Notes under the pieces: model-generated
The model's database searches: none
What the model was told of the DNA's origin: nothing
What the model saw: only the letters and a program-made list of their open reading frames with translations
Source: JAICYJ01 sp038212095
Lineage (GTDB): Bacteria > Actinomycetota > Thermoleophilia > Gaiellales > JAICJC01
Direction of reading: 5' to 3'
DNA length: 64,000 nt
Assembly (NCBI GenBank): GCA_038212095.1
Contig: JBBQUW010000010.1
Coordinates: forward strand, 1 to 64,000
Shown here: one piece after another, positions 8,034 through 16,005 of the stretch
Layout of the letters: the number at the start of each line of letters is the position of its first letter
Position numbering within the stretch: position 1 is the stretch's first letter
Translations under genes and position numbers: made by a program

Positions 8034-9013
8034 CCTACCGCGAGGCGCTGCGCCGCGCGCTCGACGAGGAGCTGGCTCGCGACCAGGACGTCTTCCTGAT
8101 GGGCGAGGAGATCGGCCGCTTCGAGGGCAGCTACAAGGTCACCGCCGGCCTGTGGCAGAAGTACGGCGAGCAGCGCGTGCGCGAGACGCCGATCTCCGAG
8201 GAGGGCTTCATCGGCGCGGGCATCGGCGCGGCCATGATGGGCCTGCGGCCGGTGATCGAGATCATGACGATCAACTTCATCCTGGTGGCGATGGATCAGG
8301 TCATCAACCACGCCGCCAAGATTCGCTACATGTTCGGCGGCACGGTCGGCGTGCCGCTTGTGATCCGCGCGCCCGGTGGCGCCGGCGCCCAGCTGACCGC
8401 CCAGCACTCGCAGAGCCTGGAGGCGTGGTTCGCCGGCTGCCCCGGGCTGAAGGTGGTCGCGCCCGCATCGGTGGCGGATGCCTACGGCATGCTGAAGTCG
8501 GCAATCCGCGACGACGACCCCGTGCTCTTCTGTGAGAACCTGGTCATGTACAACGTCACCGGACCGCTGCCGGACGACCCCGACCTCGTGGTGCCGCTGG
8601 GCCGCGCTGCGGTGGTGCGCGAGGGCAGCGACCTGACGCTCGTCGCCCACTCCTACACCGTCCAGCGGGCGCTGCGGGTGGCCGACACCCTCTCGCGCGA
8701 CGGCATCGAGGTCGAGGTGGTCGACCTGCGCTCGCTGCGACCGCTGGACGCCGAGACGGTGGCCGAGTCGGTGCGCAAGACCAGCCGCGCGCTGATCGCC
8801 GAGGAGGGTTGGTCGACCTACGGCGTCGGCGCCGAGCTGGCCGCCCGCATCCATCGGCTCTGCTTCGACGACCTCGACGCTCCGGTCGAGCGCGTCGGCG
8901 GCGCCGAGGTGCCCATGCCCTACTCCAAGCCCCTCGAGCTGGCCGCGCTGCCGCTCGAGGCGAAGATCGAATCCGCAGCCCGCGCTCTGCTGGCAGAATG
9001 CGGCATCACCTGA
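8021..9013 (+). CDS. pdhB: Pyruvate dehydrogenase E1 component, beta subunit
   Basis: 330 residues, the second half of the E1 heterotetramer. Starts with GTG inside the end of pdhA. The Pyr-binding half (LMGEEIGRFEGSYKVTAGL, TPISEEGFIGAGIGAAM) and the C-terminal transketolase domain (DLRSLRPLDAETVAESVRK, LIAEEGWSTYGVGAELA) are both intact. E1 alpha and beta together take pyruvate to hydroxyethyl-TPP and acylate the lipoyl arm of E2. Sixteen bases separate it from pdhC. Confidence 0.94.
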   Translation: MADLTYREALRRALDEELARDQDVFLMGEEIGRFEGSYKVTAGLWQKYGEQRVRETPISEEGFIGAGIGAAMMGLRPVIEIMTINFILVAMDQVINHAAKIRYMFGGTVGVPLVIRAPGGAGAQLTAQHSQSLEAWFAGCPGLKVVAPASVADAYGMLKSAIRDDDPVLFCENLVMYNVTGPLPDDPDLVVPLGRAAVVREGSDLTLVAHSYTVQRALRVADTLSRDGIEVEVVDLRSLRPLDAETVAESVRKTSRALIAEEGWSTYGVGAELAARIHRLCFDDLDAPVERVGGAEVPMPYSKPLELAALPLEAKIESAARALLAECGIT

Positions 9014-9029
9014 ACCGCATGGAGGACAC

Positions 9030-10286
9030 GTGTCCGAAGAACTCGTGATGCCCCGGCTCTCCGACACGATGGAGGAGGGCACGATCGGCCGCTGGCTCGT
9101 GCACGAGGGCGACTCCTTCAGCGAGGGTGACGTGCTGGCCGAGATCGAGACCGACAAGGCGACGATGGAGTTCCAGGCCTACGACGCCGGAACGCTGCTG
9201 AAGATCCTGGTCGATGACGGGCAGTCGGCTGCGCTGGGCAGCCCGATCGCGATCGTCGGCGACGCCGGGGAGAGCGTGGCCGAGCAGCCGTCCGCGACGC
9301 CAGACGCCGACGACCAGCCGGCCGAGGAGGCGCAGGAGAAGCCGGCCGCCAAGCGGTCGAGGTCCGCCGCCAAGCCGGCCGCCGCCAGCAACGGCTCGTC
9401 GGATGGCACCGCCGCACTCAAGGTCTCGCCGATCGCCCGCCGGATGGCAGATCAGGCCGGCATCGACCTGTCCGCGCTGGCCGGGCGGGGCAGCGGCCCC
9501 GAGGGCCGCGTGGTCAAGGCCGACGTGGAACGTCTGATGGAGGGCGATCCGTCGCCAGAAACGTCTGCCGCAGCGCCGCCGCCGGCCGTTGCCGCAGCCG
9601 ACAGTGAGCTCCGGGAGCTGACGCCGATGTTGAAGGCGGTGGCCGCACGGATGGCACAGTCCAAGCAGACGGTGCCGCACTTCTACGTCGAGTCCGAGGT
9701 CGACATGACCCGGGCGATGCAGCTGCGCGCAGAGCTGAACGAGGGCCTCGCCGACCGCGGCGAGAAGATCAGCGTCAACGACCTGATTGTCCGCGCGTCA
9801 GCGCTGGCGCTGCTCGAGCACCCCCAGGCCCACCGCTCATACGTCGACGGCCGCCACGCCTACCACCCGCACGCCAACATCGGCATCGCGGTGGCGCTCG
9901 ACGACGGACTAATCGTTCCGGTCGTGGCGGCCGCGGACACGCTCTCGGTCAGGCAGATCAGCGCCGCCACCCGTGACCTGGCCGGCCGCGCGCGCGAGGG
10001 GAAGCTGAAGCAGCGCGAGATCGAGGGAGGCACCTTCACCGTCTCCAACATGGGGATGTTCGACGTCGCCAGCTTCGAGGCGATCATCAACCCGCCCGAG
10101 TCGGCGATCCTGGCCGTGGGCGCGACGATGCCCCGGCCGGTGGTGCTGGACGGCGAGATCGTTCCCCGCCAGATCATGCGCGTCACGCTCTCCTGCGACC
10201 ACCGTGCCTGCTCGGGCGCGGACGGCGCCAAGCTGCTGAAGACGATCAAGCGCTATCTCCAGGCACCCTCACTGCTGCTCGCCTGA
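9030..10286 (+). CDS. pdhC: Dihydrolipoamide acetyltransferase (E2)
   Basis: 418 residues from a GTG. One lipoyl domain (residues 1-80, Lys in ETDKATMEFQAY), an Ala/Pro/Lys-rich linker (~85-130), a peripheral-subunit-binding domain (~131-170, SPIARRMADQAGIDLSALAG) and a catalytic acyltransferase domain (~190-418). The catalytic His motif reads SCDHRACSGADGA, so the usual Asp of DHRxxDG is replaced by Ser. Transfers the acetyl group from lipoamide to CoA and forms the core of the complex. Last of the pdhABC set. Confidence 0.94.
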   Translation: MSEELVMPRLSDTMEEGTIGRWLVHEGDSFSEGDVLAEIETDKATMEFQAYDAGTLLKILVDDGQSAALGSPIAIVGDAGESVAEQPSATPDADDQPAEEAQEKPAAKRSRSAAKPAAASNGSSDGTAALKVSPIARRMADQAGIDLSALAGRGSGPEGRVVKADVERLMEGDPSPETSAAAPPPAVAAADSELRELTPMLKAVAARMAQSKQTVPHFYVESEVDMTRAMQLRAELNEGLADRGEKISVNDLIVRASALALLEHPQAHRSYVDGRHAYHPHANIGIAVALDDGLIVPVVAAADTLSVRQISAATRDLAGRAREGKLKQREIEGGTFTVSNMGMFDVASFEAIINPPESAILAVGATMPRPVVLDGEIVPRQIMRVTLSCDHRACSGADGAKLLKTIKRYLQAPSLLLA

Positions 10287-10301
10287 CCCCCGAACCACGG
10301 G

Positions 10302-10307
10302 TACACT
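10302..10307 (+). promoter_or_regulatory. -10 box of the CBS gene, leaderless
   Basis: TACACT ends 7 nt before the ATG at 10315 (4 nt before the GTG at 10312). The spacing predicts a transcript that begins at the ATG with no leader, and favours the ATG as start. Confidence 0.55.
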
Positions 10308-10314
10308 CGATGTG

Positions 10315-10776
10315 ATGCAGCTGACGGACGTGATGTCGACCCAGTTGGTGACCGTCTCGCCCGAGACGCGAATCGGCGAGGCCGCGCGCAAGATGGTCGA
10401 CTCCGACGTCGGCGCCGCGATCGTGCTGGCGCCGGGCGACGAGCTGGTCGGCGTGATCACCGAACGAGATCTGATGCGCTGCGTCAGCGAGGGCATCGAA
10501 CCCAACCGGCCCGTCTCCGACCGCATGACCCGGCACGTGCTGACCGCATCCCCCTCCACCGAGCTTGCCGAGGCGATGGCGCTGATGGTGGATGGGCACT
10601 TCCGGCACCTGCCGGTCGTGAACGACGAGGGCAACGTGATCGGCCTGGCCTCGATGCGTGACCTGATGGCGTACACCTCGCTGCGGCTGCGACACGGCAA
10701 CCTCGGTTCGGACGACGACCTCGATCCGGCCGAGGTGATCGCGACCATCCATCGCATGCGAACGGGCGCGGCGTAG
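10315..10776 (+). CDS. CBS-domain pair protein
   Basis: 153 residues made of two CBS domains: first with VMSTQLVTVSPETRIGEA and VGVITERDLM, second with MTRHVLTASPSTELAEAM and VIGLASMRDLM. Paired CBS domains form a Bateman module that binds adenine nucleotides or related ligands and usually senses energy state. No catalytic domain is attached. It follows pdhC but has its own -10 box, so it may report on the energy state independently. A 12-bp hairpin spans its stop codon. Confidence 0.88.
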   Translation: MQLTDVMSTQLVTVSPETRIGEAARKMVDSDVGAAIVLAPGDELVGVITERDLMRCVSEGIEPNRPVSDRMTRHVLTASPSTELAEAMALMVDGHFRHLPVVNDEGNVIGLASMRDLMAYTSLRLRHGNLGSDDDLDPAEVIATIHRMRTGAA

Positions 10777-10787
10777 CCGCGCCCGTT
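10761..10787. terminator. 12-bp hairpin over the CBS stop codon
   Basis: Perfect inverted repeat AACGGGCGCGGC / GCCGCGCCCGTT with a 3-nt loop (GTA). The loop and the first base of the right arm form the TAG stop. No U-run follows. A strong GC stem like this commonly stops transcription or shields the 3' end in high-GC actinobacteria. Confidence 0.55.
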
Positions 10788-10789
10788 CT

Positions 10790-10813
10790 GGTGCCAGACT
10801 TCAGTCTGGCACC
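10790..10813. terminator. Bidirectional terminator hairpin
   Basis: Perfect 10-bp inverted repeat GGTGCCAGAC / GTCTGGCACC with loop TTCA, two bases after the previous hairpin. It lies between the convergent CBS and aminopeptidase genes, so it can serve both strands. A C-run, not a U-run, follows on the plus strand. Confidence 0.65.
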
Positions 10814-10884
10814 CCCCAGCCGCAGCGTCCCGAGCACGGCCGACCAACGAGCGACTGCACGATCAGTACGCACACACGAACCCC

Positions 10885-12087
10885 CTAGACCTGCCACTCC
10901 CCGCCCCGCAGCACCGGCACTCGCGTCCCGTCTGCGGTGAGGCCGGTGACATCCACCTCGTTCGAGCCGATCATGAAGTCGATGTGGATATCGCTGCGGT
11001 TGGCTCGTTCGGCGTCCTCGCCGGCGGCGAAGTCGAGGCCGTTGCCAAGCGCGATATGGCTGGCGGCATTCTCGTCTAGCAGCGTCTCGTAGAACACCGT
11101 CGACAGCCTGCCGATCCGGCTGTCGCCGTCCACCAGCGCCACCTCACCCAACCGGCAGGCGCCCTCGTCGCTGGCGGCCCTGCCGCGCAGCACCTCGACG
11201 CCGCTGTCGGCGTCGATCGCCACCGCCCGTCCACCCTCGAACCGCACCTCGAGTCCGCGAACGACCGTGCCGCCCACGTCCAGCGGCTTGGTGGAGCGCA
11301 CGTGCCCCTCGGTGCAGGTCGGGTCGGGGGTCGTGAACACCTCCTCGGACGGCAGGTTGGGCCGGTGAGGGATCCCCGCCTTCGTCACGACGCCACCGGC
11401 CACGAACATGGCGCGCGGCAGCAGGCCGACCCGCAGATCGGTTCCGGGGCCTTCGAAGTGCAGCAGCTCGAACCGCCGCTCGGTCAGCCGTCCGGCCGTC
11501 GCTGACAGGGCCGCCATCCGCTCCGTCCACGCCGCCACCGGGTCCGGTTCGTCCAGCCGGCAGACGTGGCCGATCTCCGTCCACAGCGCGTCCAGCGCGG
11601 CCTGGGGCCCCAGGTCGGGGTGCGTCAGCGCCGCCCACGTCGGCGTCGGCCCGGGTCCGATCGACCAGTTCACCAGCTGCTGCATGACCGACCGCAGCCA
11701 CTCCTTGCGGGTGGGCGGATTGTCGCGCCCCAGCCGCTGCTGATCCAGCCCTTCCAGCACGGATGGGTCGGCGCCGCCGACCAGCGTGATCGACGCGCAA
11801 TGATGCTCGCCGATCTCGCGCGCCCGGTCGACCGCCCAGCTGGGCGCGTAGCCCACCGCGTCGTCTCCGCCGAACTCGATCCGCGCCCGCTTCAGGTATG
11901 GATCGGAGTACTCCGCCTCGACGTGCAACGCGCCCGCCCGGTAGCAGCGATCCGCCACCGCTCGCACGAGCTCCCGGCACTCCAGCGAGGCGTTCACGAT
12001 CACGATCTGTCCCGGCTGGACGTTGGCGCCGAAGCCGACCATCAGGTCGGCCAGCCGCCCGGTCATGTCGGCTCTTAGATCTGCCAT
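10885..12087 (-). CDS. M29-family aminopeptidase, copy 2
   Basis: 400 residues. Metallo-aminopeptidase of the thermophilic AmpS/T/II type (family M29), releasing N-terminal residues with two metal ions. Signature stretches: NLPSEEVFTTPD and EGHVRSTKP (Glu ligands), ENAASHIALGNGLDF (His) and SDIHIDFMIGSNEVDV (His, Asp). It is the second of a tandem pair; its ATG lies 13 bases inside the end of the first copy, so translation is coupled. Likely cytosolic peptide turnover. Confidence 0.92.
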   Translation of the reverse strand: MADLRADMTGRLADLMVGFGANVQPGQIVIVNASLECRELVRAVADRCYRAGALHVEAEYSDPYLKRARIEFGGDDAVGYAPSWAVDRAREIGEHHCASITLVGGADPSVLEGLDQQRLGRDNPPTRKEWLRSVMQQLVNWSIGPGPTPTWAALTHPDLGPQAALDALWTEIGHVCRLDEPDPVAAWTERMAALSATAGRLTERRFELLHFEGPGTDLRVGLLPRAMFVAGGVVTKAGIPHRPNLPSEEVFTTPDPTCTEGHVRSTKPLDVGGTVVRGLEVRFEGGRAVAIDADSGVEVLRGRAASDEGACRLGEVALVDGDSRIGRLSTVFYETLLDENAASHIALGNGLDFAAGEDAERANRSDIHIDFMIGSNEVDVTGLTADGTRVPVLRGGEWQV

Positions 12088-13274
12088 GCGCCCGCCCTCA
12101 GCAGCGGCACCCGCTCGCCGTCGGCGCCGATGCCGTCGACGTCCACCTCGTCGCTGCCGATCATGAAGTCGATGTGGATCGAGCTGGCGTTGGTGCGCGC
12201 TCTGTCCTCGTCGTCGCCGATGGTGAACGGATAGGCGTTGCCGAGTGCGATGTGGCTGGCCGCATTCTCGTCGATCAGCGTGGTGCAGAAGACGGTGTTG
12301 GTCGCCCCCACCCGGCCCTCTCCGTCCACCAGCGCGACCTCTCCCAGCCGAGCGCCTCCCTCGTCATGGGCGATCCGGGCTCGCAGAAGGTCGACGCCGC
12401 TGTCTGCATCGATCTCGACCGCCCGTCCGCCCTCGAAGCGCACCCTCAGCCCGTTCACCATCGTGCCGTCGATGTCGAGCGGCTTGGTGGAGCGGACGAT
12501 GCCCTCCGTTCGGTTCGGATCGGGGCTGGTGAAGATCTCCTCCGAGGGCAGGTTGGGATGGTGCCTGAGTCCGGTCGCGGTGGTGAATGCGGCCGCCATC
12601 CAGTTCGAGGTGGGCAGCAGGCCGACCGTGAGGTCTGTTCCGGGCCCGCGGAAACCGATCGCCGAGAACCGCCGCTGGTTGATCCGGCCGGCAACCGCGT
12701 TCAGGGTATCCATGCGCTGGTTCCAGACCGAGACCGGATCGGCCTCGTCCAGCCGGCACATCCACTCGACCTGCGTCCACAGCAGCTCGAGCGCCGCCTC
12801 CGGCGACAGATCAGGGTGCACCTTGCGCGCCCAGTCGATGGTCGGACAGGCGATGATGCACCAGTTGATCAGCTGGCCCGTCACCAGCTCCAGGTACTCG
12901 TGTCGAACCGGCGATTGGTCGGCGCCCAGCCGCGCGGCGTCGAGCCCATCGGTGGCTGCCGGATCGAGCGCGCCGTCCAGCGTGATCACGGCGACGCGCT
13001 GTTCGCCCATCTGCTTGACCCGGTCGACCTGCCACGGCGGCGCATACCCGAGCGCGTCGTCGATGCCGTGCTCGATCAGCGTCCGTCGCACGAGAGCGTC
13101 CAGATAGCTGACCTCCACGTGCCGCGCGCCGGCCCGGTAGGCGGCCGCCGCGACAGCACGGGCGACGTCCTCGCGGCCAAGCTCGGCATTGACGACCAGC
13201 GTCTGTCCCGGCTGGACGTTCGCTCCGAAACTCACCGCGAGTTCAGCCAACCGATCGATCCTCTGGTCACCCAT
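12075..13274 (-). CDS. M29-family aminopeptidase, copy 1
   Basis: 399 residues, paralogue of the next gene with the same metal-binding stretches (NLPSEEIFTSPD, EGIVRSTKPLDIDG, ENAASHIALGNAYPF, SSIHIDFMIGSDEVDV). The two proteins align end to end by eye, so this is a tandem duplication that has diverged in the substrate-facing middle part (VGLLPTSNWMAAAFTTATG versus VGLLPRAMFVAGGVVTKAG). A -10 box TAGAGT lies 8 nt before its ATG in a 36-bp divergent promoter region. Confidence 0.92.
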   Translation of the reverse strand: MGDQRIDRLAELAVSFGANVQPGQTLVVNAELGREDVARAVAAAAYRAGARHVEVSYLDALVRRTLIEHGIDDALGYAPPWQVDRVKQMGEQRVAVITLDGALDPAATDGLDAARLGADQSPVRHEYLELVTGQLINWCIIACPTIDWARKVHPDLSPEAALELLWTQVEWMCRLDEADPVSVWNQRMDTLNAVAGRINQRRFSAIGFRGPGTDLTVGLLPTSNWMAAAFTTATGLRHHPNLPSEEIFTSPDPNRTEGIVRSTKPLDIDGTMVNGLRVRFEGGRAVEIDADSGVDLLRARIAHDEGGARLGEVALVDGEGRVGATNTVFCTTLIDENAASHIALGNAYPFTIGDDEDRARTNASSIHIDFMIGSDEVDVDGIGADGERVPLLRAGAWQI

Positions 13275-13282
13275 CGCCCGGC

Positions 13283-13301
13283 ACTCTACACAAGCTAGTA
13301 T
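13283..13301. promoter_or_regulatory. Divergent -10 boxes, aminopeptidase and small protein
   Basis: The 36-bp gap between divergent genes holds TAGAGT on the minus strand (13283-13288, 8 nt from the aminopeptidase ATG) and TAGTAT on the plus strand (13296-13301, 9 nt from the ATG at 13311). Both would give leaderless or nearly leaderless mRNAs. Confidence 0.45.
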
Positions 13302-13310
13302 CCGCCCCCG

Positions 13311-13637
13311 ATGAGTACTCTGGCCGACCAGTGGGATGCGATCATCGCCCGCCAGCCGGCCGACTGGTCGACGGTGGACATCCAGCTCGACCTGATGGAT
13401 GCCAACCAGAGCGAGGAGGTTGCGCTGGTGCTGTCACCGCTCAACCCATGGCACGCTCGCGACTGGCGCAGCGGCACGTTCCGTTTCCGTGCAGCACGCG
13501 CGTTCGGCTACGGCACGGCGGCCGACCTCTGTCGCAAGCGGCTCTCGACGCTGGACACGGTCGGCGTCTCTGGCACGATGCGCGTGGTGTCGCGGATGGC
13601 GGACATCCGCCCGGTCGGCACCCAGGGCACCGTGTAG
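13311..13637 (+). CDS. Small conserved-looking protein of unknown function
   Basis: 108 residues, acidic start (ADQWDAIIARQPADWS) then mixed alpha/beta sequence; no signal peptide, membrane segment or Cys cluster. Codon use is fully typical (GC-rich third positions) and it has a -10 box, so I take it as a real gene. It lies between the divergent aminopeptidase and the convergent pheT, 13 bases from the pheT stop. No family recognised. Confidence 0.7.
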   Translation: MSTLADQWDAIIARQPADWSTVDIQLDLMDANQSEEVALVLSPLNPWHARDWRSGTFRFRAARAFGYGTAADLCRKRLSTLDTVGVSGTMRVVSRMADIRPVGTQGTV

Positions 13638-13650
13638 TCGATCAGCTGGC

Positions 13651-16005
13651 TCAGCTCCGCAGCGACCCGCCCAGCCGGTCGGCCAGCGCGGTCACGATCC
13701 GGTCGCGGGCAGCGTTCGCCTCGTCGTCGGTCAGCGTGCGGTCGTCGGCCTGGAACACGAGGTGGATCGCGAGGCTGCGCCTGCCCTCGCCCACCTGCGG
13801 GCCCTCGTAGACGTCGAACACCTCGGCCGAGGCGAGCAATGGCCCAGCCGCCTCGCGCGTCACGGCCAGCGCCTGGCCGGCGCTCACGTCGAGCTCGAGC
13901 ACCACGGCGATGTCCTGGCGGACGGACGGATAGCTGATCACGTCGCGGAAGAGCGGGATCTCGCCGTCGCGCTCCAGCTCGGCCAGGTCAAGCTCGAAGA
14001 TGGCCACCGGCGCATCGATGCCGAACGCCTCCGCCACCAGCGGATGGAGCTCGCCCACGAAGCCGGCTCGCCCCAAGCTGGCGGAACGGCCCGGATGCAG
14101 GAACGGCTCCCCACCGGTCGCCACCGGCAGCTCGACACCCAGGGCCGCGGCCAGCGCCTCCGCCACCCCCTTGATGCGCGCGAAGCCGGCGCCCGCGCCG
14201 GCCAGCATCGCCGCTATCCGCACCGGCTGGAACGGCAGCTCCCCGCTGGACGGAAGCACGACGCGTCCCGTCTCGAACAGCTCGACCCGTGGCCTTCCGG
14301 CGTCCAGGTTGCGGCGGGCGGCGTCCAGCAGTCCGGGAAAGAGCGTGGTTCGCAGCAGCGCCTGGTCGGCGCCCATCGGGTTCGCCACCCGCACCGCCTC
14401 GCGGCGTGGGTCGGCGGCCGCCAGCCGCAGCCGATCAGCCAGCTGCTCGTCGCGGAACGCGGTCGTCACGGCCTCGCTGAGGCCGGTGCCGAGCAACACG
14501 TCCACCACCCGCCGGCGGAGCCGCACGTCGTCGGCCAGCCCACCTACCGCGTCGGCATGCGGCGGCATCACCGTCGGCACCTTCCAGACGCCGTCGACGC
14601 GAGCCACCTCCTCGATCAGGTCGACCTCGCGGTAGGTGTCTGCCGCTCGCCAGCTGGGCACTCGCCACCCGCCATCGCCGGCCTCGTAGCCCAGGCGGCC
14701 CAGCGCGGAGGCGATCTGCTGCTCGCTGTAGGCGCGGCCGATCAGGTGCTCGAGCCGCTCTGGCCGCAGCGGCACCACCCGCGGTTGGGGCAGCTCGCCG
14801 TGCAGATCGATGGTTCCCGGCACCAGGCGCGCGCCGCACAGCTCGACCATCAGCTGCGATGCCAGCGCCAGCCCGCGCGGCACCAGCTGCGGGTCGAGAC
14901 CCTTCTCCCAGCGGGTCGAGCCCTCGGTGCGCAGGCCCAGCCGGGTCGAGGCGGCCTGCGTCGCCGGCCCATCGAAGTTGGCGCACTCCACCAGCACCGT
15001 CGTCGTCTCGTCGCGCACCTCGCTCCACTCGGCGCCCATCAGTCCGGCGATCGCCGAGGGCCGATCCCGGTCGGCGATCACCAGCACGTCACGATCGAGG
15101 CCGCGGCTTTGACCGTCCAGCGTCACCACCTGCTCGCCGGGCGCCGCTCGTCGCACGATGATCTGCCGGCCCGCCACCCGGTCGAGGTCGAAGGCGTGCG
15201 TCGGCTCACCCAGGCACAGCATCACGTAGTTGGTGATGTCCACCACGTTCGAGATCGAGCGCATGCCGGCGGCCGTGATGCGCGCCTTCAGCCACGGCGG
15301 CGACGGCCCCACCCTGACGTCGGCGAACACGCGTCCCGCCCAGCGTGGACAGAGTTCGGGCGCCTCGATGCGGGCGGTCAGGTAATCGCCGATGGTGTCG
15401 TCGCCGCGCGGCTGCGGATCGATGCCCGGCCAGCCGGCCAGGTCGGCGTCGATCGCCGCCGATACCACACGAGCGATGCCGTAAACCCAGAGGCAGTCGG
15501 GCCGGTTGGACGTGATCTCGAACTCCATCACCTGATCGGCGATCGGCAGCACCTCGGACAGCGGCGTTCCCGGCACCAGCGTGTCCGGCAGCAACATGAT
15601 GCCCTCGTGCTCCTGCGACAGCTCGAGCTCTCGCTCCGACAGCATCATGCCGTCCGACTCAACGCCGCGCAGCTTGGCCTTGCGCAGCACCGTCCCGTCC
15701 GCCAGCGTGGCGCCGGGAAGCACGACCGCCACGGTCGCGCCGGCCTGGAAGTTGGAGGCGCCGCACACGATCTGGCGCGGCTCGTCCTCGCCCACGTCGA
15801 CGCTGCACAGCGAGAGCCGGTCGGCATCCGGGTGGCGATCGCGGCTGATCACCCGTCCCACCCGGTACAGCTCGACGCCGGCCGGCACGCCCCGATCGCT
15901 GATCGACTCCAGCTTGGTGCCGGTCATGCTGAGCAGCTCACCCAGCTCGGCCACGGACATGTCGAAGCTGACGTACTCGCGCAGCCACGAGACGGGCACC
16001 CTCAT
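13651..16005 (-). CDS. pheT: Phenylalanine--tRNA ligase, beta subunit
   Basis: 784 residues starting at ATG 16005 (MRVPVSWLREYV), inside the pheS stop (ATGA overlap); the frame is open further upstream but that part is not conserved sequence. N-terminal EMAP-type tRNA-binding domain (~40-150, KLRGVESDGMMLSERELEL), B3/B4 editing domain (FEITSNRPDCLWVYGIAR), B5 domain (RPERLEHLIGRAYSE), catalytic-like core and C-terminal anticodon-binding FDX-ACB domain (SYPSVRQDIAVVLELDVSAG). Works as alpha2beta2 with PheS. Confidence 0.97.
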   Translation of the reverse strand: MRVPVSWLREYVSFDMSVAELGELLSMTGTKLESISDRGVPAGVELYRVGRVISRDRHPDADRLSLCSVDVGEDEPRQIVCGASNFQAGATVAVVLPGATLADGTVLRKAKLRGVESDGMMLSERELELSQEHEGIMLLPDTLVPGTPLSEVLPIADQVMEFEITSNRPDCLWVYGIARVVSAAIDADLAGWPGIDPQPRGDDTIGDYLTARIEAPELCPRWAGRVFADVRVGPSPPWLKARITAAGMRSISNVVDITNYVMLCLGEPTHAFDLDRVAGRQIIVRRAAPGEQVVTLDGQSRGLDRDVLVIADRDRPSAIAGLMGAEWSEVRDETTTVLVECANFDGPATQAASTRLGLRTEGSTRWEKGLDPQLVPRGLALASQLMVELCGARLVPGTIDLHGELPQPRVVPLRPERLEHLIGRAYSEQQIASALGRLGYEAGDGGWRVPSWRAADTYREVDLIEEVARVDGVWKVPTVMPPHADAVGGLADDVRLRRRVVDVLLGTGLSEAVTTAFRDEQLADRLRLAAADPRREAVRVANPMGADQALLRTTLFPGLLDAARRNLDAGRPRVELFETGRVVLPSSGELPFQPVRIAAMLAGAGAGFARIKGVAEALAAALGVELPVATGGEPFLHPGRSASLGRAGFVGELHPLVAEAFGIDAPVAIFELDLAELERDGEIPLFRDVISYPSVRQDIAVVLELDVSAGQALAVTREAAGPLLASAEVFDVYEGPQVGEGRRSLAIHLVFQADDRTLTDDEANAARDRIVTALADRLGGSLRS

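Noticed and set aside
11898..13298. 466-residue plus-strand frame opposite the aminopeptidases
   Set aside because: Antisense shadow of the M29 pair; its His/Arg/Asp-rich composition is typical of such shadows.
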